Part shown: in pieces, positions 1-8,697 of the stretch
How the letters are laid out: the number at the start of each line of letters is the position of its first letter
How positions within the stretch are numbered: position 1 is the stretch's first letter
Virus record (IMG/VR): IMGVR_UViG_3300020000_000026
Span: 1 to 46,534 of that record
DNA from: a virus
Direction: 5' to 3' (one strand)
DNA length: 46,534 nt
Made by a program: the position numbers and the translations under genes
Notes under the pieces: generated by a model
What the model saw: only the letters and a program-made list of their open reading frames with translations
What the model was told of the DNA's origin: nothing
Database searches by the model: none

Positions 1-2679
1 TATGGAGTCGATATTGCCGCCGACGATCGCCGTCGTCGCCGTGCCGCCGGTGTCCCAGCGCGAGCTGCCGAGCGCGCTGTGCGCGGGATCGCGGTAGTAG
101 GTCGCGCCGGTGCCATGCGGCACCACGAGCGCCCACAGTGGACGCTTGCCGACCGCCGGCGCCAGCGCGATCGTCCTCGAGGCCGCGCCGTCTCCGGTGT
201 AGGTGACGATCTGGCACGCCTTACCCTTGTTGCTGCCGACGTCGTCGCTGCTGCCGTCGTCGCTGCGCCAGGCGGAGAACGGCACCATGTTGGACGGGCC
301 GAGCCACGAGGCCGCCAGGACGTGAAACGGCTGCTTGGTCGTGATCTGGCCGGCACTGACCGCGATCGCCGCGGCCGTCTCGCCCTGCGTCGCCATGCCG
401 GTCACAGCGGTCGGGTTGCCCTTGCCTTTCCAGAAGCAGCCGGTTGTGGCGACGTTGGGATCCTCGCCCTGGAAGATGATCGCCTCCGGCACGAACGTCG
501 TCCGGATCAGCGGGGTGTTGACGTCGATCGCCTGGTTCTGCTCGTTGACCAGGCCGCCGTTCAACATGAACCGCTGGCCGGGATCGCCGATGGCGATGTA
601 GCTGTAGACGACGCCGGCCGCGTTGCTCTGCGCGCCGCCGCCGACAATCCGCAGGATGCTCTGGATCTGCTGACCGTCGAGGCCGACCGGGACGAAGCTC
701 TCGTCCATGAGCGCCTGCACCATGCCGGCGCCATCGAGCTGATTGGCCGTGCCGACGTGCGACGCCATCAGCGTCGACCACCAGAGCGTTCCGCCGGCGA
801 CGCTGACCGTCGACGGCCGCGCCCGGAAGAAGTGGATCGGCATCGGGAACAGCAGATCCTGGCCGGTGCCGTTGCCGGTGTAGGTGCCGGCGCGCACGAA
901 GACCGGCATGATCGGCGCGACGGTCGAGCGCGCCCAGGGCGTCCGCGGATACGGGTTGTTGTGCGGGCCGGCCGCCTTCGGCAGCACGCTGGGGGGCGGA
1001 GCCAGCGGTCCCAGGTCTTCCTTGCCGAAGCTGCCGATCAGACAGACGGTTGCCGAGAGCCGGCGGATCGTCTCGACGGACGCGCTGCCTTTGATGTGCT
1101 TCAGCACGATCGGCGCGATCGGCTTGACCGGCGTCGGCGTGCCGCTCAGCGCCTTGCCTGCCGTCTTCCAGTCCGCGCTGACGGTGCTCTGCGCGACGGC
1201 GCCAGTCGAGAGCGCCGCGCCGGTGCAGACCGCTTCGTTCGTCGCTACGTTGGTCGAGCCGGTGCCGGTAATGAGCTGCACGCGAATGGCGACGGCGCCC
1301 AGGCTCTCCGGCAGCGCGTCGACCGCGTAGCCGTCCGTGGCGACGGCCAGGACCGCGCCGTTCGTCGACGACGTCAGCAGCGACGTCGGGCCGTCAGTCG
1401 GCGCCGGCAGGTTGCACCAGCGCCAATCGCCGGTAAAGCCGGACATCGCCGCATCGAAGCCGGTCGCGCGGACCTGGATGACGCGGTGCCCGTTCTGGAA
1501 ATCGACGCCGTCCGGCGCGCCCTGATGGTCGCCACAGATCCAGTCGTCGATGTCGATCGCCATCGTGTTCGCTTGAGCGTTGCCCATGCGACTCGAGCCG
1601 TGGCGAGAAAAGAACGAGAGGCTGATGTCGGTCCAGTTGGCGTTAGGCGGCTGGCTGTTCGTGTTGTTGGCGACGGCCTGATATGCGCGTCCGCCGGATC
1701 CCACCTGGTTGCCGATCACGTAGGCGGTGATGCTGTTCCAGGCCGCCGGCAGCGCGCCGGCCGGCCCGCTGCCCAGGGCGTTGACCGTGCCGCTCGCCTT
1801 GATGACGCCGTTGATCCAGAGCTCGAACTGCGTCCCGCCCGAGCCGACCGGCCCATACCAGAAGCGGACGTCGACCTTATACCAGACGCCGACCACCAGG
1901 TTGAACGCGGTGCCGACCGCGGTGTAGACGCTCGTGTTCGTGTCCCAGCCGTAGACGAGTTGACCGGCGGGATTGATCTCGAGGTTGAAGCCCTCGACGC
2001 CGCCGGTGCCGCGCGAGCCCCACAGCCGCGTCTGCGCCGCTGGCGCCTGCCAGAGCCGGATATAGAACCGCTCCCAGCTCGCATTGCTCGAGACGGACGT
2101 GCCGGCGAGGTTCTCGTTGACGTTGTGCGTGCGGATCGTCGTCTGCCCGCGCCAGGCCATGCCGCTGCCGTCCGCGTGCCTCGAGGCCGAGTGTGAACAG
2201 TAACGGTTGTCGTTGTTGGCGTCGCCGTTGACGCCGTTCTCCGGGCCGGCGTTGCCGCTCGGCGGATCGAGAATCTCGAAGCCGTCCCACCATCGCAGCT
2301 TGGCGATGTTCAGCGGAACCGCGACACCTGGCACCGTGGCCGGCGGTGAGTAGGTGTATTGCCCGCGCCAGTGGTAGGTCGTCGTGTCGCCGAACAGCAG
2401 CGGGATGCCGAACCAGCCGCCGCTTTTGCGATCGAAGGCCGCGATGTTGGTCGGGAAGTGATCGCTCGTGCCGAACCATTCCGACGTCTGATAGTTGCCG
2501 GTCTGCGGGATGACGTCGGTCTTGAGCTTGTTGGGGGCGGTGTAGGTGATCGCTGTCGCATCCGGCGCCGCGAGCACGGCGCCGATCGTCTCAGGCGAGC
2601 CCGTCAGCGCGAGGCTGTCGTAGAGCGCCTTGTCCGTCAGGTGGATGTAGTAGACGAGATATTGATGCTTGTGCGACAT
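1..2679 (-). CDS. Fibre-like N-terminal part of a 1425-residue tail fibre/adaptor fusion (continues at window end)
   Basis: The ATG is at 2679 and the frame stays open to base 1. Because bases 2-136 repeat at 46400-46534, it continues in frame at 46398 and stops at 44800, giving 1426 codons with the stop. This part holds residues 1-893. About residues 200-308 look like a LamG/concanavalin-type lectin sandwich (Trp/Tyr-rich strands and an ELWINGV motif). About 312-350 resemble a CBM5/12-type carbohydrate-binding module (AWNSITAY, then AYQA and a PPNANW segment). Later segments resemble phage tail-fibre repeats (TYTGNGTG, TYTGDGAA, VVPHGTGATYYRD). I infer a receptor-binding or fibre role on the short tail. 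The C-terminal part is described at 44800-46534. No clean internal start with a ribosome site splits the frame. The domain calls are by eye; the continuous frame is certain given the terminal repeat. Confidence 0.8.
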   Translation of the reverse strand, partial: MSHKHQYLVYYIHLTDKALYDSLALTGSPETIGAVLAAPDATAITYTAPNKLKTDVIPQTGNYQTSEWFGTSDHFPTNIAAFDRKSGGWFGIPLLFGDTTTYHWRGQYTYSPPATVPGVAVPLNIAKLRWWDGFEILDPPSGNAGPENGVNGDANNDNRYCSHSASRHADGSGMAWRGQTTIRTHNVNENLAGTSVSSNASWERFYIRLWQAPAAQTRLWGSRGTGGVEGFNLEINPAGQLVYGWDTNTSVYTAVGTAFNLVVGVWYKVDVRFWYGPVGSGGTQFELWINGVIKASGTVNALGSGPAGALPAAWNSITAYVIGNQVGSGGRAYQAVANNTNSQPPNANWTDISLSFFSRHGSSRMGNAQANTMAIDIDDWICGDHQGAPDGVDFQNGHRVIQVRATGFDAAMSGFTGDWRWCNLPAPTDGPTSLLTSSTNGAVLAVATDGYAVDALPESLGAVAIRVQLITGTGSTNVATNEAVCTGAALSTGAVAQSTVSADWKTAGKALSGTPTPVKPIAPIVLKHIKGSASVETIRRLSATVCLIGSFGKEDLGPLAPPPSVLPKAAGPHNNPYPRTPWARSTVAPIMPVFVRAGTYTGNGTGQDLLFPMPIHFFRARPSTVSVAGGTLWWSTLMASHVGTANQLDGAGMVQALMDESFVPVGLDGQQIQSILRIVGGGAQSNAAGVVYSYIAIGDPGQRFMLNGGLVNEQNQAIDVNTPLIRTTFVPEAIIFQGEDPNVATTGCFWKGKGNPTAVTGMATQGETAAAIAVSAGQITTKQPFHVLAASWLGPSNMVPFSAWRSDDGSSDDVGSNKGKACQIVTYTGDGAASRTIALAPAVGKRPLWALVVPHGTGATYYRDPAHSALGSSRWDTGGTATTAIVGGNIDSI
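2..136. repeat. Terminal direct repeat, left copy
   Basis: Bases 2-136 match 46400-46534 over 135 bp with one difference: a at 128 versus c at 46526. The difference changes Leu (CTC) to Arg (CGC) in the tail gene. The repeat lies inside a gene and the frame is continuous through it, so it is best read as an assembly overlap of a circular or permuted molecule rather than a functional terminal repeat. The mismatch may be strain variation or a read-end error. Confidence 0.93.
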
Positions 2680-2706
2680 CGGTCCTCGAGCCTGGAATCA
2701 GAACAG

Positions 2707-2733
2707 CCCGCGGCAGCGCGATGCTGCCGCGGG
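2707..2733 (-). terminator. Strong hairpin between a virion gene and the tail fibre gene
   Basis: A perfect 11-bp stem (CCCGCGGCAGC with its complement) and a 5-nt loop lie in the 65-nt gap between genes. On the minus strand the stem is followed by CTGTTCTGATTCC, which is only weakly T-rich. It may be a weak terminator or an mRNA-stabilising or processing hairpin that adjusts levels between the capsid and tail genes. Confidence 0.4.
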
Positions 2734-2744
2734 ACCACGGTCGA

Positions 2745-3293
2745 CTAGTCGCCGAGCACGTCCTGGCCGGCGCCGCGGGGCTCCGGTGCGGGCTCGTTGA
2801 CGGGTTCGCCCTTCTTGTTGCGCTCGAGCGCCGCGTTGCTGCCGGTGACGCGCTCCGGGGTGGACGTCGGCACGCGCCGCATCCACTTGTCGGAAAACGC
2901 CTTTTCGTCGGCGATGTCGAACACGTCGCCGACGCGACGGATGACGTCGTCGTAGTAGCCGATCGCCTTCGCCTGCACGCGGATCGTGCCGGAGGTGCTG
3001 CGACGGTTGGCCGGCAGATCGTCCGGATCGAGCGCCTGGCTGCTCGCCCCTTCGATCTGCTTGGCCGGGATCATCGCCGGCTGCGGGGGCGGATTCGGGA
3101 CGACCGGCAGGGGCGGCAGCGTGGTGTGCGCGGCCTTCCGCCGATCCTGCTCGTCCTGCTCCGCCTGCTTGTCGACCGCGGCATCGGTGCCGTTGCTCGT
3201 GTCGAGCGCCGGACCCTTCGGCCCGTCGTCGCGCTTCTTCGAGCTCGAGCTCCTCGCGCTCGCGGTCTTCTTCGCTGCTGCTTTCTTCGCCAT
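2745..3293 (-). CDS. Conserved-looking virion-module protein of unknown function
   Basis: 182 residues starting at ATG 3293, with GGAGAG upstream. The N-terminus is Lys/Ala/Ser-rich and probably disordered, followed by a proline-rich stretch. The only part that looks folded is roughly residues 100-145, with a GYYDDVIRRVGDVFDI segment and then WMRRV. Short proteins with such a segment are common next to capsid and cement genes in podoviruses, so a minor virion or assembly role is plausible. I do not recognise a named family. It lies between the cement gene and the tail fibre gene, with hairpins on both sides. Confidence 0.75.
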   Translation of the reverse strand: MAKKAAAKKTASARSSSSKKRDDGPKGPALDTSNGTDAAVDKQAEQDEQDRRKAAHTTLPPLPVVPNPPPQPAMIPAKQIEGASSQALDPDDLPANRRSTSGTIRVQAKAIGYYDDVIRRVGDVFDIADEKAFSDKWMRRVPTSTPERVTGSNAALERNKKGEPVNEPAPEPRGAGQDVLGD

Positions 3294-3315
3294 GTGACTG
3301 CTCTCCTACAGAACC

Positions 3316-3343
3316 GCCGGCGCCTCGAGAGGAGACGCCGGCG
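3316..3343 (-). terminator. Hairpin downstream of the cement gene
   Basis: A near-perfect 10-11 bp GC-rich stem (GCCGGCGCCT against its complement with one mismatch) lies in the 88-nt gap between the cement gene and the next gene. On the minus strand it is followed by GGTTCTGTAGG, so the T-tract is poor. It is possibly an attenuator below the highly expressed capsid genes. Confidence 0.35.
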
Positions 3344-3381
3344 CCGAGTGAACGAACGGAAACCTCGAGCTCGAGCTGCGC

Positions 3382-3816
3382 CTAGACGTTGAAGTTCTTG
3401 GCGTAGTTGGTCGAGCCGATGCTCCACAGGTTGGCCGGCATGAGCTGCGCCGTCAGCGTGACGGTCGCCGCGCCGCCGGTCGGAGTCACACGCAGCCCGA
3501 GGAACCGCTGCGTCGGGGTGCCGTCCGGCACGTCGATGGAGAGCAGCGCGCCGGCCGTCGCGTCCGCGGCCAGGATGGTCCGCGAGTTGTGGACGAGGAT
3601 GCCCGCGGTGAGCGCCGCATCGGTCGCCGAGATGACCTCGACGAGCATGCTGGTCGCGTTGAGCAGGACGTCGATCGAGATGCCGAAGATCATCGGCTCG
3701 CCGGTGCCGATCTGTCGCTTCGGGGTGACGTTGCCCAGGTCGATCGAGCTGGTCGACACGGCCGCAGCGGTGAACGCCTGCGCCGAGCAAACCCTGAGAA
3801 GTGCGTCGATGAACAT
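3382..3816 (-). CDS. Capsid cement/decoration protein, Bbp16-like
   Basis: 144 residues from ATG 3816. The N-terminus (MFIDALLRVCSAQAFT) followed by a beta-rich body (SIDLGN, GTGEPMIFGI) matches my memory of the Bordetella phage BPP-1 cement protein Bbp16, which sits on the outside of the capsid and clamps neighbouring major capsid subunits. It lies directly downstream of the capsid gene, as Bbp16 does in BPP-1. The C-terminus ends in NYAKNFNV. The family call rests on motif, size and gene order. Confidence 0.75.
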   Translation of the reverse strand: MFIDALLRVCSAQAFTAAAVSTSSIDLGNVTPKRQIGTGEPMIFGISIDVLLNATSMLVEVISATDAALTAGILVHNSRTILAADATAGALLSIDVPDGTPTQRFLGLRVTPTGGAATVTLTAQLMPANLWSIGSTNYAKNFNV

Positions 3817-3875
3817 TTTCCAGTCTCCTGTGAAGCCGGACGATGCCGGCAGATCGGTGAACGCTGCGCCGATGA

Positions 3876-5009
3876 CTACGGGACGAGCGCCTCGCTGTTG
3901 AGGAGCTGGTCCGCGCGCTTGATCGGCACGTCGCCGAACATCAGGATCCGCTTGCCGTCGAAGTTGTCGTAGGTCAGCCCGCCGCCGCTGCCGACCGACT
4001 CGCGCGCCTCACGCCGCAGGAACCGCCGCATCGTCCGGTTCATGTAGAACACAGGCCGGCCCAGCGAGTCGGGGATCGTCTCGACCGCCTGCTCCATCAG
4101 GTTGATCAGCGTCTTGACGTTGGCCGCGTTCAGGTCGCTGACGTCGATGTTGCAGATGCGGACGACGTAGCGCCAATCCTTCAGCGCGATGCCGCCCTTC
4201 CACTGGAACCGATCCTGATACGCGCGCATGCGCGCACCCGGCAGGCCGGCGACCATCTCGACGGTGACTTCGCCGTAGTCCTCGTGAATCAGGCCGGCCT
4301 TGCTGCCCTTCGGGAAGATGCCGGTGACCGTCTCCTCGCCCCAGGCGACGAGCCAGATGCTCGCGTTGTCGGAGCCGGAGCCACCGGCCTTGATGACGTT
4401 GTCGACGATCGCGCCCGAGCTCGCGCCGTAGCGCACGCTCAGCCCGGTGAACTGCTCCGGCGCCGCGCCGCCGTTGCCGTAGAACAGGACGCGCCCGAAC
4501 TCCTGGCTCATCGCCTCGATGAAGGCGCGAGCCTCCGAGAGCCGGAACGCGGCAACGTTGCCGTTGAGCAGCGCCAGGTCTTTGTCGACCTCGGTCCACG
4601 CCTCAAGCATGCCGGTCTGTTCGTCGATCTGCGCGGTGGTCGACTTGCTCGGGATGACGCCCTGGTTCAGCAGGCGCCACGCGACGGCCGGCAGCCCGGT
4701 GCGAACGGTCAGCCGGTGCCCGGTCGGAAGGTTGCCCTCGCGCCAGACCATATCGTCGAGAATCTCGTTCTTCTGCGCGAGCAGCTCGACGATCTTGTCG
4801 ACCTTGCCGGTCGGATCCAGGCGCTTCGCCCAATCCGCCAGCGTCAGGTTGCCGGTGCCGAGTGCCGCGCCGAAGACGACGAAGCCGAGCCCCAGGTAGC
4901 GCAGCGCGTCGCCCTGCGTGGCGTGCTGCGCGATCGTCGACGCTGCACCGATGTCCACGGTGAACAGCGCGACGATCGCGGTGATGATCAACAGTCCAGT
5001 GAATCGCAT
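3876..5009 (-). CDS. Major capsid protein with an unusual hydrophobic N-terminal extension
   Basis: 377 residues. From about residue 55 (TLADWAKRLDP) onward it follows the P22/BPP-1-type podovirus coat protein: NEILDDMVWREGNLPTGH, VRTGLPAVAWRLLNQGV, then FYGNGG and IWLVAWGEETVTGIFPKG. These proteins form the HK97-fold shell. Homologues I recall begin near TLADWA. Here about 54 residues precede it, with two hydrophobic segments (about 4-23 and 38-53), the first resembling a signal or membrane anchor. The ATG at 5009 has GAGGGA in front. No ATG, GTG or TTG with a ribosome site lies next to the canonical start; only a CTG codon does. Whether the extension is made, cleaved or bypassed is unknown. 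Confidence 0.9.
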   Translation of the reverse strand: MRFTGLLIITAIVALFTVDIGAASTIAQHATQGDALRYLGLGFVVFGAALGTGNLTLADWAKRLDPTGKVDKIVELLAQKNEILDDMVWREGNLPTGHRLTVRTGLPAVAWRLLNQGVIPSKSTTAQIDEQTGMLEAWTEVDKDLALLNGNVAAFRLSEARAFIEAMSQEFGRVLFYGNGGAAPEQFTGLSVRYGASSGAIVDNVIKAGGSGSDNASIWLVAWGEETVTGIFPKGSKAGLIHEDYGEVTVEMVAGLPGARMRAYQDRFQWKGGIALKDWRYVVRICNIDVSDLNAANVKTLINLMEQAVETIPDSLGRPVFYMNRTMRRFLRREARESVGSGGGLTYDNFDGKRILMFGDVPIKRADQLLNSEALVP

Positions 5010-5035
5010 GGTGTCCCTCGAGAATATGGTCCGAG

Positions 5036-5767
5036 CTACTCGCCCTTCGACGTCTCGCCGTAGAACAGATCCGCGGTCGACTTCTCGCCCGCTTTGCTGC
5101 CTGCGCCCGATCCGCCGGGGTTGTCCTCGGCCATCAGTTTGCCCAGGTCCGCCAGGAAGCTGACGACCTCGAGCTTGTTGCCGTAACCAGACTTCGCCAG
5201 GATGCGACGCAGCGCCTTCCCCTGCTCGGTGTTCGCCGGCCGCACCTTGTCGAGTGCGAGCCGCGCGAGCCGCTGGGTTTCGGCCAGGTTGTCGCCGCCG
5301 TAGGTCTGATCCTTCTCCGTCTCGACGCGAAACGCCTGGCTCTGCGCCGCCAGGCTGTCCGCGTATTCCTCGAGGCTCGCCTGCGCCTGCTCGTTCGTCC
5401 AGCCCTTAGCTCGGGCCACCCGCTCGACCTGCGCCAGATCGCTCTCATCGAGGTAGTCGCCGGCATCGTCCGGCAGCTTGAGCTCATACTTGTCGGGGGC
5501 CTTCGGCTGGTCGCCGTCCTTGCCCTCATTTCCCTTCTGAGCCTCGTCCGCCTTCTTGTCGCCGGTGTCGCCGCTCTTGCCGTCCTTCTGCTCGCCCGCC
5601 TTTGCGCCAGGCTTGTCGCCGCCGGTGTCGACGTTCTCGTCGCCCTTCGGCGCCGGCGTGTTCTTGCCCTCGTCGCCGGTCAGTGTTTCCTTGCCGCCGG
5701 CGCCCTGGTCGCCTGCCTTCTGCTCGCCAGCTTTGCCGGCGTCGCCGCCATCTTTAGACGTTGCCAT
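5036..5767 (-). CDS. Scaffolding protein
   Basis: 243 residues. The start is taken at ATG 5767, 9 nt after AGGGAG; an ATG at 5776 sits too close to that site. The first ~90 residues are a low-complexity, charged Gly/Lys/Asp/Glu-rich tract. They are followed by an alpha-helical region (PDKYELKLPDDAG, then EEYADSLAAQSQAF) typical of phage scaffolds that line the procapsid interior and leave or are degraded. It sits between the Bbp19-like gene and the capsid gene, the usual scaffold position, and overlaps the upstream gene by 14 nt. No protease motif was seen. Confidence 0.8.
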   Translation of the reverse strand: MATSKDGGDAGKAGEQKAGDQGAGGKETLTGDEGKNTPAPKGDENVDTGGDKPGAKAGEQKDGKSGDTGDKKADEAQKGNEGKDGDQPKAPDKYELKLPDDAGDYLDESDLAQVERVARAKGWTNEQAQASLEEYADSLAAQSQAFRVETEKDQTYGGDNLAETQRLARLALDKVRPANTEQGKALRRILAKSGYGNKLEVVSFLADLGKLMAEDNPGGSGAGSKAGEKSTADLFYGETSKGE

Positions 5768-6143
5768 CGGTGCCATCTCCCTGCGTGACGCTGTTGGTGT
5801 GCGCGGCATCGGTCGCCGCGTTCTCGCGGCGCGTCCGTGCGCGAGCCTCTGCTTCCATGAGCTGATACGCGCGCTCGTCGCTCTCGAGCAGCAGCGCAAT
5901 CAGCTCGTGCCCGAAGTCTTGCCGGCCGGCGAGGTAGTAAATCTGCGACGCGCTCGGATGGAAGACCGACGCATAGACGCCCGCGCGCTCGAGCAGCGAC
6001 CAGGCGAAGATGCGGCCGGCCGGCGTCGCCATGACCTGGACGACGGCCGCCTGCTCGAGCTCCTGGCGCTCGCGTTCCTTGCGGCCGGCGCGTTTGACCT
6101 GCCGCGGATCGCCGGCGTTCTTGACCTGCGCTCTCGGTTCCAT
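5754..6143 (-). CDS. Bbp19-like small phage protein
   Basis: 129 residues from ATG 6143, overlapping the end of the portal gene. The core (VMATPAGRIFAWSLLERAGV, then YLAGRQDFGHELIALLLE) matches the Bbp19-like phage domain as I remember it: a small helical protein encoded between portal and scaffold in BPP-1-type phages. Its molecular role is not established; a part in head assembly is inferred from its place. The N-terminus is rich in Lys/Arg/Glu and the C-terminus is likely disordered. Confidence 0.7.
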   Translation of the reverse strand: MEPRAQVKNAGDPRQVKRAGRKERERQELEQAAVVQVMATPAGRIFAWSLLERAGVYASVFHPSASQIYYLAGRQDFGHELIALLLESDERAYQLMEAEARARTRRENAATDAAHTNSVTQGDGTDGNV

Positions 6144-7921
6144 CAGTTACTCGGGACCGCAGCCGGCCCGCTGCCGCGCGCCTGCGGGGGAATGTTGCGC
6201 GCGTTGGCGCTCGCCGACTGCACCATCGCCGCCAGCGCGCTGTCGCCGGTGACCGGCGCCTGGCTCGCGTCGCGCGTCGCCTTGGCGACCTTGACCGCCG
6301 TCTCCGCATCGGCCTGCGCCTGCTGCGCCTGCGCCTGCTGCGCGGTGCGCTGATTCGCCTCGTCGGTCGAGCGCACGATCCGCGGATCGACGCCGAGCAT
6401 CTCCGCGTAGTTGTCGACCGCCTGGTTGACGTCGACCTTGTTGCGGACCTCGGGGAAGACTTCGGCCAGGCCGAGCGTCGTCTGCAGGAACCGATCTTGT
6501 CCGGTGACGCCGACGAGCTTCTGCGCCTGCGCGAGAATCGAAATGTATTCGACCTTCAGCTTGACGCCCTGCAGCTCCTTCGGCGCCGGCGGCACCATGC
6601 CGGCGTCCTGCATCATCTGGAACACGCGATCGACGACCGGATCGAGGAGCTCGTCGTTCGTCCGCTCGAGCACCGGGCCGAGCGCGAGCAGCTTCTCCTC
6701 GTGCCGCTCGTCGACCTCTCGCGCGGTGATCGGCTGACCGCCCTGCTCGCCCTCGCGCGCCAGCATCAGGAACAGGTCTTCGTAGAACGCGCGCTGAATC
6801 CGGTAGATGACGCGATCGCCGTCTTCGATCAGGAAGCGCAGCCCCTCGAGCCGAACCTCGTGGATCGGGCTGAGCCCCTGCTGGCCGTCGCGCACATCCA
6901 CATAGGTGACATCGCCAGGCAGCAGGCTGGTCTTCTGCGTCCGCAGCGAGCTCGGTCCCTTGAGTGGCGGATCGACGGCCTTCGCAATCGCCTGGCCCTT
7001 CCGCTTCTCCATGATCTGCAGTTGCTTGATGTCGCCGAGCGCGATCATGCCTGGCGAGTCCGTGCCATAGCTGTCCTCGCCGGTGATGTCCCAGCGCGGC
7101 GTCATGCAGGGGAACGTCTGGAAGCCGCTCTCGCGGAGAAACTTCTTTTCCTCGCTGCCCTTCTCCCAATGGCAGGACGAGAACGGCAGATACTTCGACT
7201 CGAGCCGCCGGTTGTTGGCGCTCTCGTTCTTCTTGACCATCCAGCAGACCTCGACGCGCTGCTGGTAATCGCCGTTGTCCCACAGGGTTTTGACGTGCAG
7301 CGAGATGTTGGTCCAGTCGATCGTCCGGCCGTCCGCCTGCACGCCGAACTGCTCGACGAGCTGCTCGACGCTCAGCTCGTAGTCGCGCACGAAGGTGCTG
7401 ACCTGGCCGCGATCGTCCTGGCCCAGCGCGAAGCTGCCGAGCGGATAGCTGTAGGCGCGAAACAGATCGCGGCTGTCCGGCACGATCGACATCGCCGCGG
7501 TCGCAAAGATGCCCATGTCGAGATACACGAGCGGCAGCACGTTGTAGAGATTCGATGTCGCAAAGATGGTGAGCATCATCTCCGTGACAACGTGCAGCCA
7601 CTCCTGCACCGGCTTGAACTGCGCCAGCTTCGGGTCCGGCGTGGTGAGCTTCATCCAGGGACGCGCCGGCGACGTCAGGCCGGCGTGCAGCCCGCTCGAG
7701 AGCGTGCGCGCCGAGAACCGCGCCGTCGAGTTGATGATGTTCTGGTTGCGCTTGTCGCCGCGGTTGCGGTCGCCGGCGAAGAACCGCGTGCGCCGCGGCA
7801 TCGTCCAGTCGCCGAGCTCGCGCCAGTGCTGATCGAAGCCGCTCGCGCGCTCGCTGAACAGTGCATCGCGCAGCTTCTCGTAGCGGACGCGCCGATCGTT
7901 GGGATCGCGGTAGGTCGCCAT
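6143..7921 (-). CDS. Portal (head-to-tail connector) protein
   Basis: 592 residues from ATG 7921, which shares TGATG with the upstream stop. The sequence shows the podovirus connector pattern: an N-terminal RYEKLRDAL helix, WRELGDWTMPRR, SARTLSSGLHAGLTSPARPW, and a long mid-region ending in helices and a glutamine/alanine-rich C-terminus. By family knowledge twelve copies form the ring at one capsid vertex through which DNA is packaged and ejected. The length suits T7/BPP-1-type portals. The downstream Bbp19-like, scaffold and capsid genes support the call. Confidence 0.92.
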   Translation of the reverse strand: MATYRDPNDRRVRYEKLRDALFSERASGFDQHWRELGDWTMPRRTRFFAGDRNRGDKRNQNIINSTARFSARTLSSGLHAGLTSPARPWMKLTTPDPKLAQFKPVQEWLHVVTEMMLTIFATSNLYNVLPLVYLDMGIFATAAMSIVPDSRDLFRAYSYPLGSFALGQDDRGQVSTFVRDYELSVEQLVEQFGVQADGRTIDWTNISLHVKTLWDNGDYQQRVEVCWMVKKNESANNRRLESKYLPFSSCHWEKGSEEKKFLRESGFQTFPCMTPRWDITGEDSYGTDSPGMIALGDIKQLQIMEKRKGQAIAKAVDPPLKGPSSLRTQKTSLLPGDVTYVDVRDGQQGLSPIHEVRLEGLRFLIEDGDRVIYRIQRAFYEDLFLMLAREGEQGGQPITAREVDERHEEKLLALGPVLERTNDELLDPVVDRVFQMMQDAGMVPPAPKELQGVKLKVEYISILAQAQKLVGVTGQDRFLQTTLGLAEVFPEVRNKVDVNQAVDNYAEMLGVDPRIVRSTDEANQRTAQQAQAQQAQADAETAVKVAKATRDASQAPVTGDSALAAMVQSASANARNIPPQARGSGPAAVPSN

Positions 7922-8238
7922 CAGTAGCCCAGGAGCGTCTTCGGCGCCGGCGCCGCCGCGGTGCCCGCCTGGTTGACGATCGGCCCGTTGAGCAGGTTGC
8001 CGGCGCCGGCCTTCTTCCGCTGCCTGGCTGCCGCGTTCGATGCGCTGACGGCCGCGTTGCTGCCGGTGAGCGCCAGGCTCGGCGGAGCGGCCGGCGGAGT
8101 GTCGCCGCCGCCGAGCGTCGCATGCGGCGACCGGCCCGAGCTCGCGCCGTCGTCCTGGCCCTTGGACGCCAGCGCCTTGCCGCCCGCCAGCCCGCCGGCG
8201 AGCGCCAGGCCGATCAGTGCCGCGGTAAACGCCGCCAT
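7921..8238 (-). CDS. Small virion-module protein, unknown function
   Basis: 105 residues from ATG 8238. It begins with a hydrophobic Ala/Gly/Leu stretch (about residues 2-24) that could be a membrane segment, followed by a Pro/Ser/Ala-rich tail containing RQRKKAGAGNLLNG. No family is recognised. It sits directly before the portal gene with a 1-nt TGATG overlap, so the two are probably translationally coupled. It may be a minor structural protein. Confidence 0.65.
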   Translation of the reverse strand: MAAFTAALIGLALAGGLAGGKALASKGQDDGASSGRSPHATLGGGDTPPAAPPSLALTGSNAAVSASNAAARQRKKAGAGNLLNGPIVNQAGTAAAPAPKTLLGY

Positions 8239-8697
8239 CTACTCGCCTCCCAGGGTTTTCGCGTAAGCCGTTTCAATCGGGGTGTAGCCGAGCCGCTCGT
8301 AGAAGCCGCCAACGGTTGAGCCGAACGGCGCGACCATTTTTACCATGTAACAGTTGCGCGCCCTAGCCCAATCTTCCGCGCAGCGCAATAGCTTGGGGCC
8401 AGCGAGCCCTGCGCCCCTTGCCGTGGGGTCCACCCACCAGACAACCTCGTCGGCGTATTGCTTGCCGTTGAACGGATGCGGCGACGCCACGATCGCCAGC
8501 ATGCCGTAGACGAAGCCGGCGTCCTCGGCGACCAGGATCGTCGCCTGGTCGCCGAAGGAGAACAGCAGCCCGACCAGCGCCTCGAGGCTGTCGGGCGTCG
8601 CTTTGAACAGCCGGCCGTAGGGCGTCGCTTCGAGGAAGCTGCGCGCCATCCGTAGGAGCTCCGGCGTGTCCGCCGGCGTTGCGGCGCGGATCGTCAT
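8239..8697 (-). CDS. GNAT-family N-acetyltransferase
   Basis: 152 residues from ATG 8697, overlapping the upstream stop as ATGA. The protein fits a single GNAT fold: an MTIRAATPADTPELLRMA start, central strands (ATILVAEDAGFVYGMLAIV), the acetyl-CoA loop region around VDPTARGAGLAGPKLLRCAE (a GAGLAG variant of the usual R/Q-x-x-G-x-G/A), and a FYERLGYTP end. It would move an acetyl group from acetyl-CoA to an unknown substrate. Stand-alone GNAT genes next to portal genes are seen in many podoviruses; the target, virion or host, is not known. Confidence 0.85.
   Translation of the reverse strand: MTIRAATPADTPELLRMARSFLEATPYGRLFKATPDSLEALVGLLFSFGDQATILVAEDAGFVYGMLAIVASPHPFNGKQYADEVVWWVDPTARGAGLAGPKLLRCAEDWARARNCYMVKMVAPFGSTVGGFYERLGYTPIETAYAKTLGGE

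Noticed and set aside
2-136. Terminal repeat as a T7-like packaging repeat
   Set aside because: It is inside a coding frame that needs only one copy and carries a mismatch; an assembly overlap of a circular or permuted genome is simpler.
79-2196. Long plus-strand open frame of 705 codons
   Set aside because: It lies opposite the tail fibre gene, is extremely Arg/Ala/Asp-rich and has no ribosome site or recognisable domain; long antisense frames are expected in GC-rich coding DNA.
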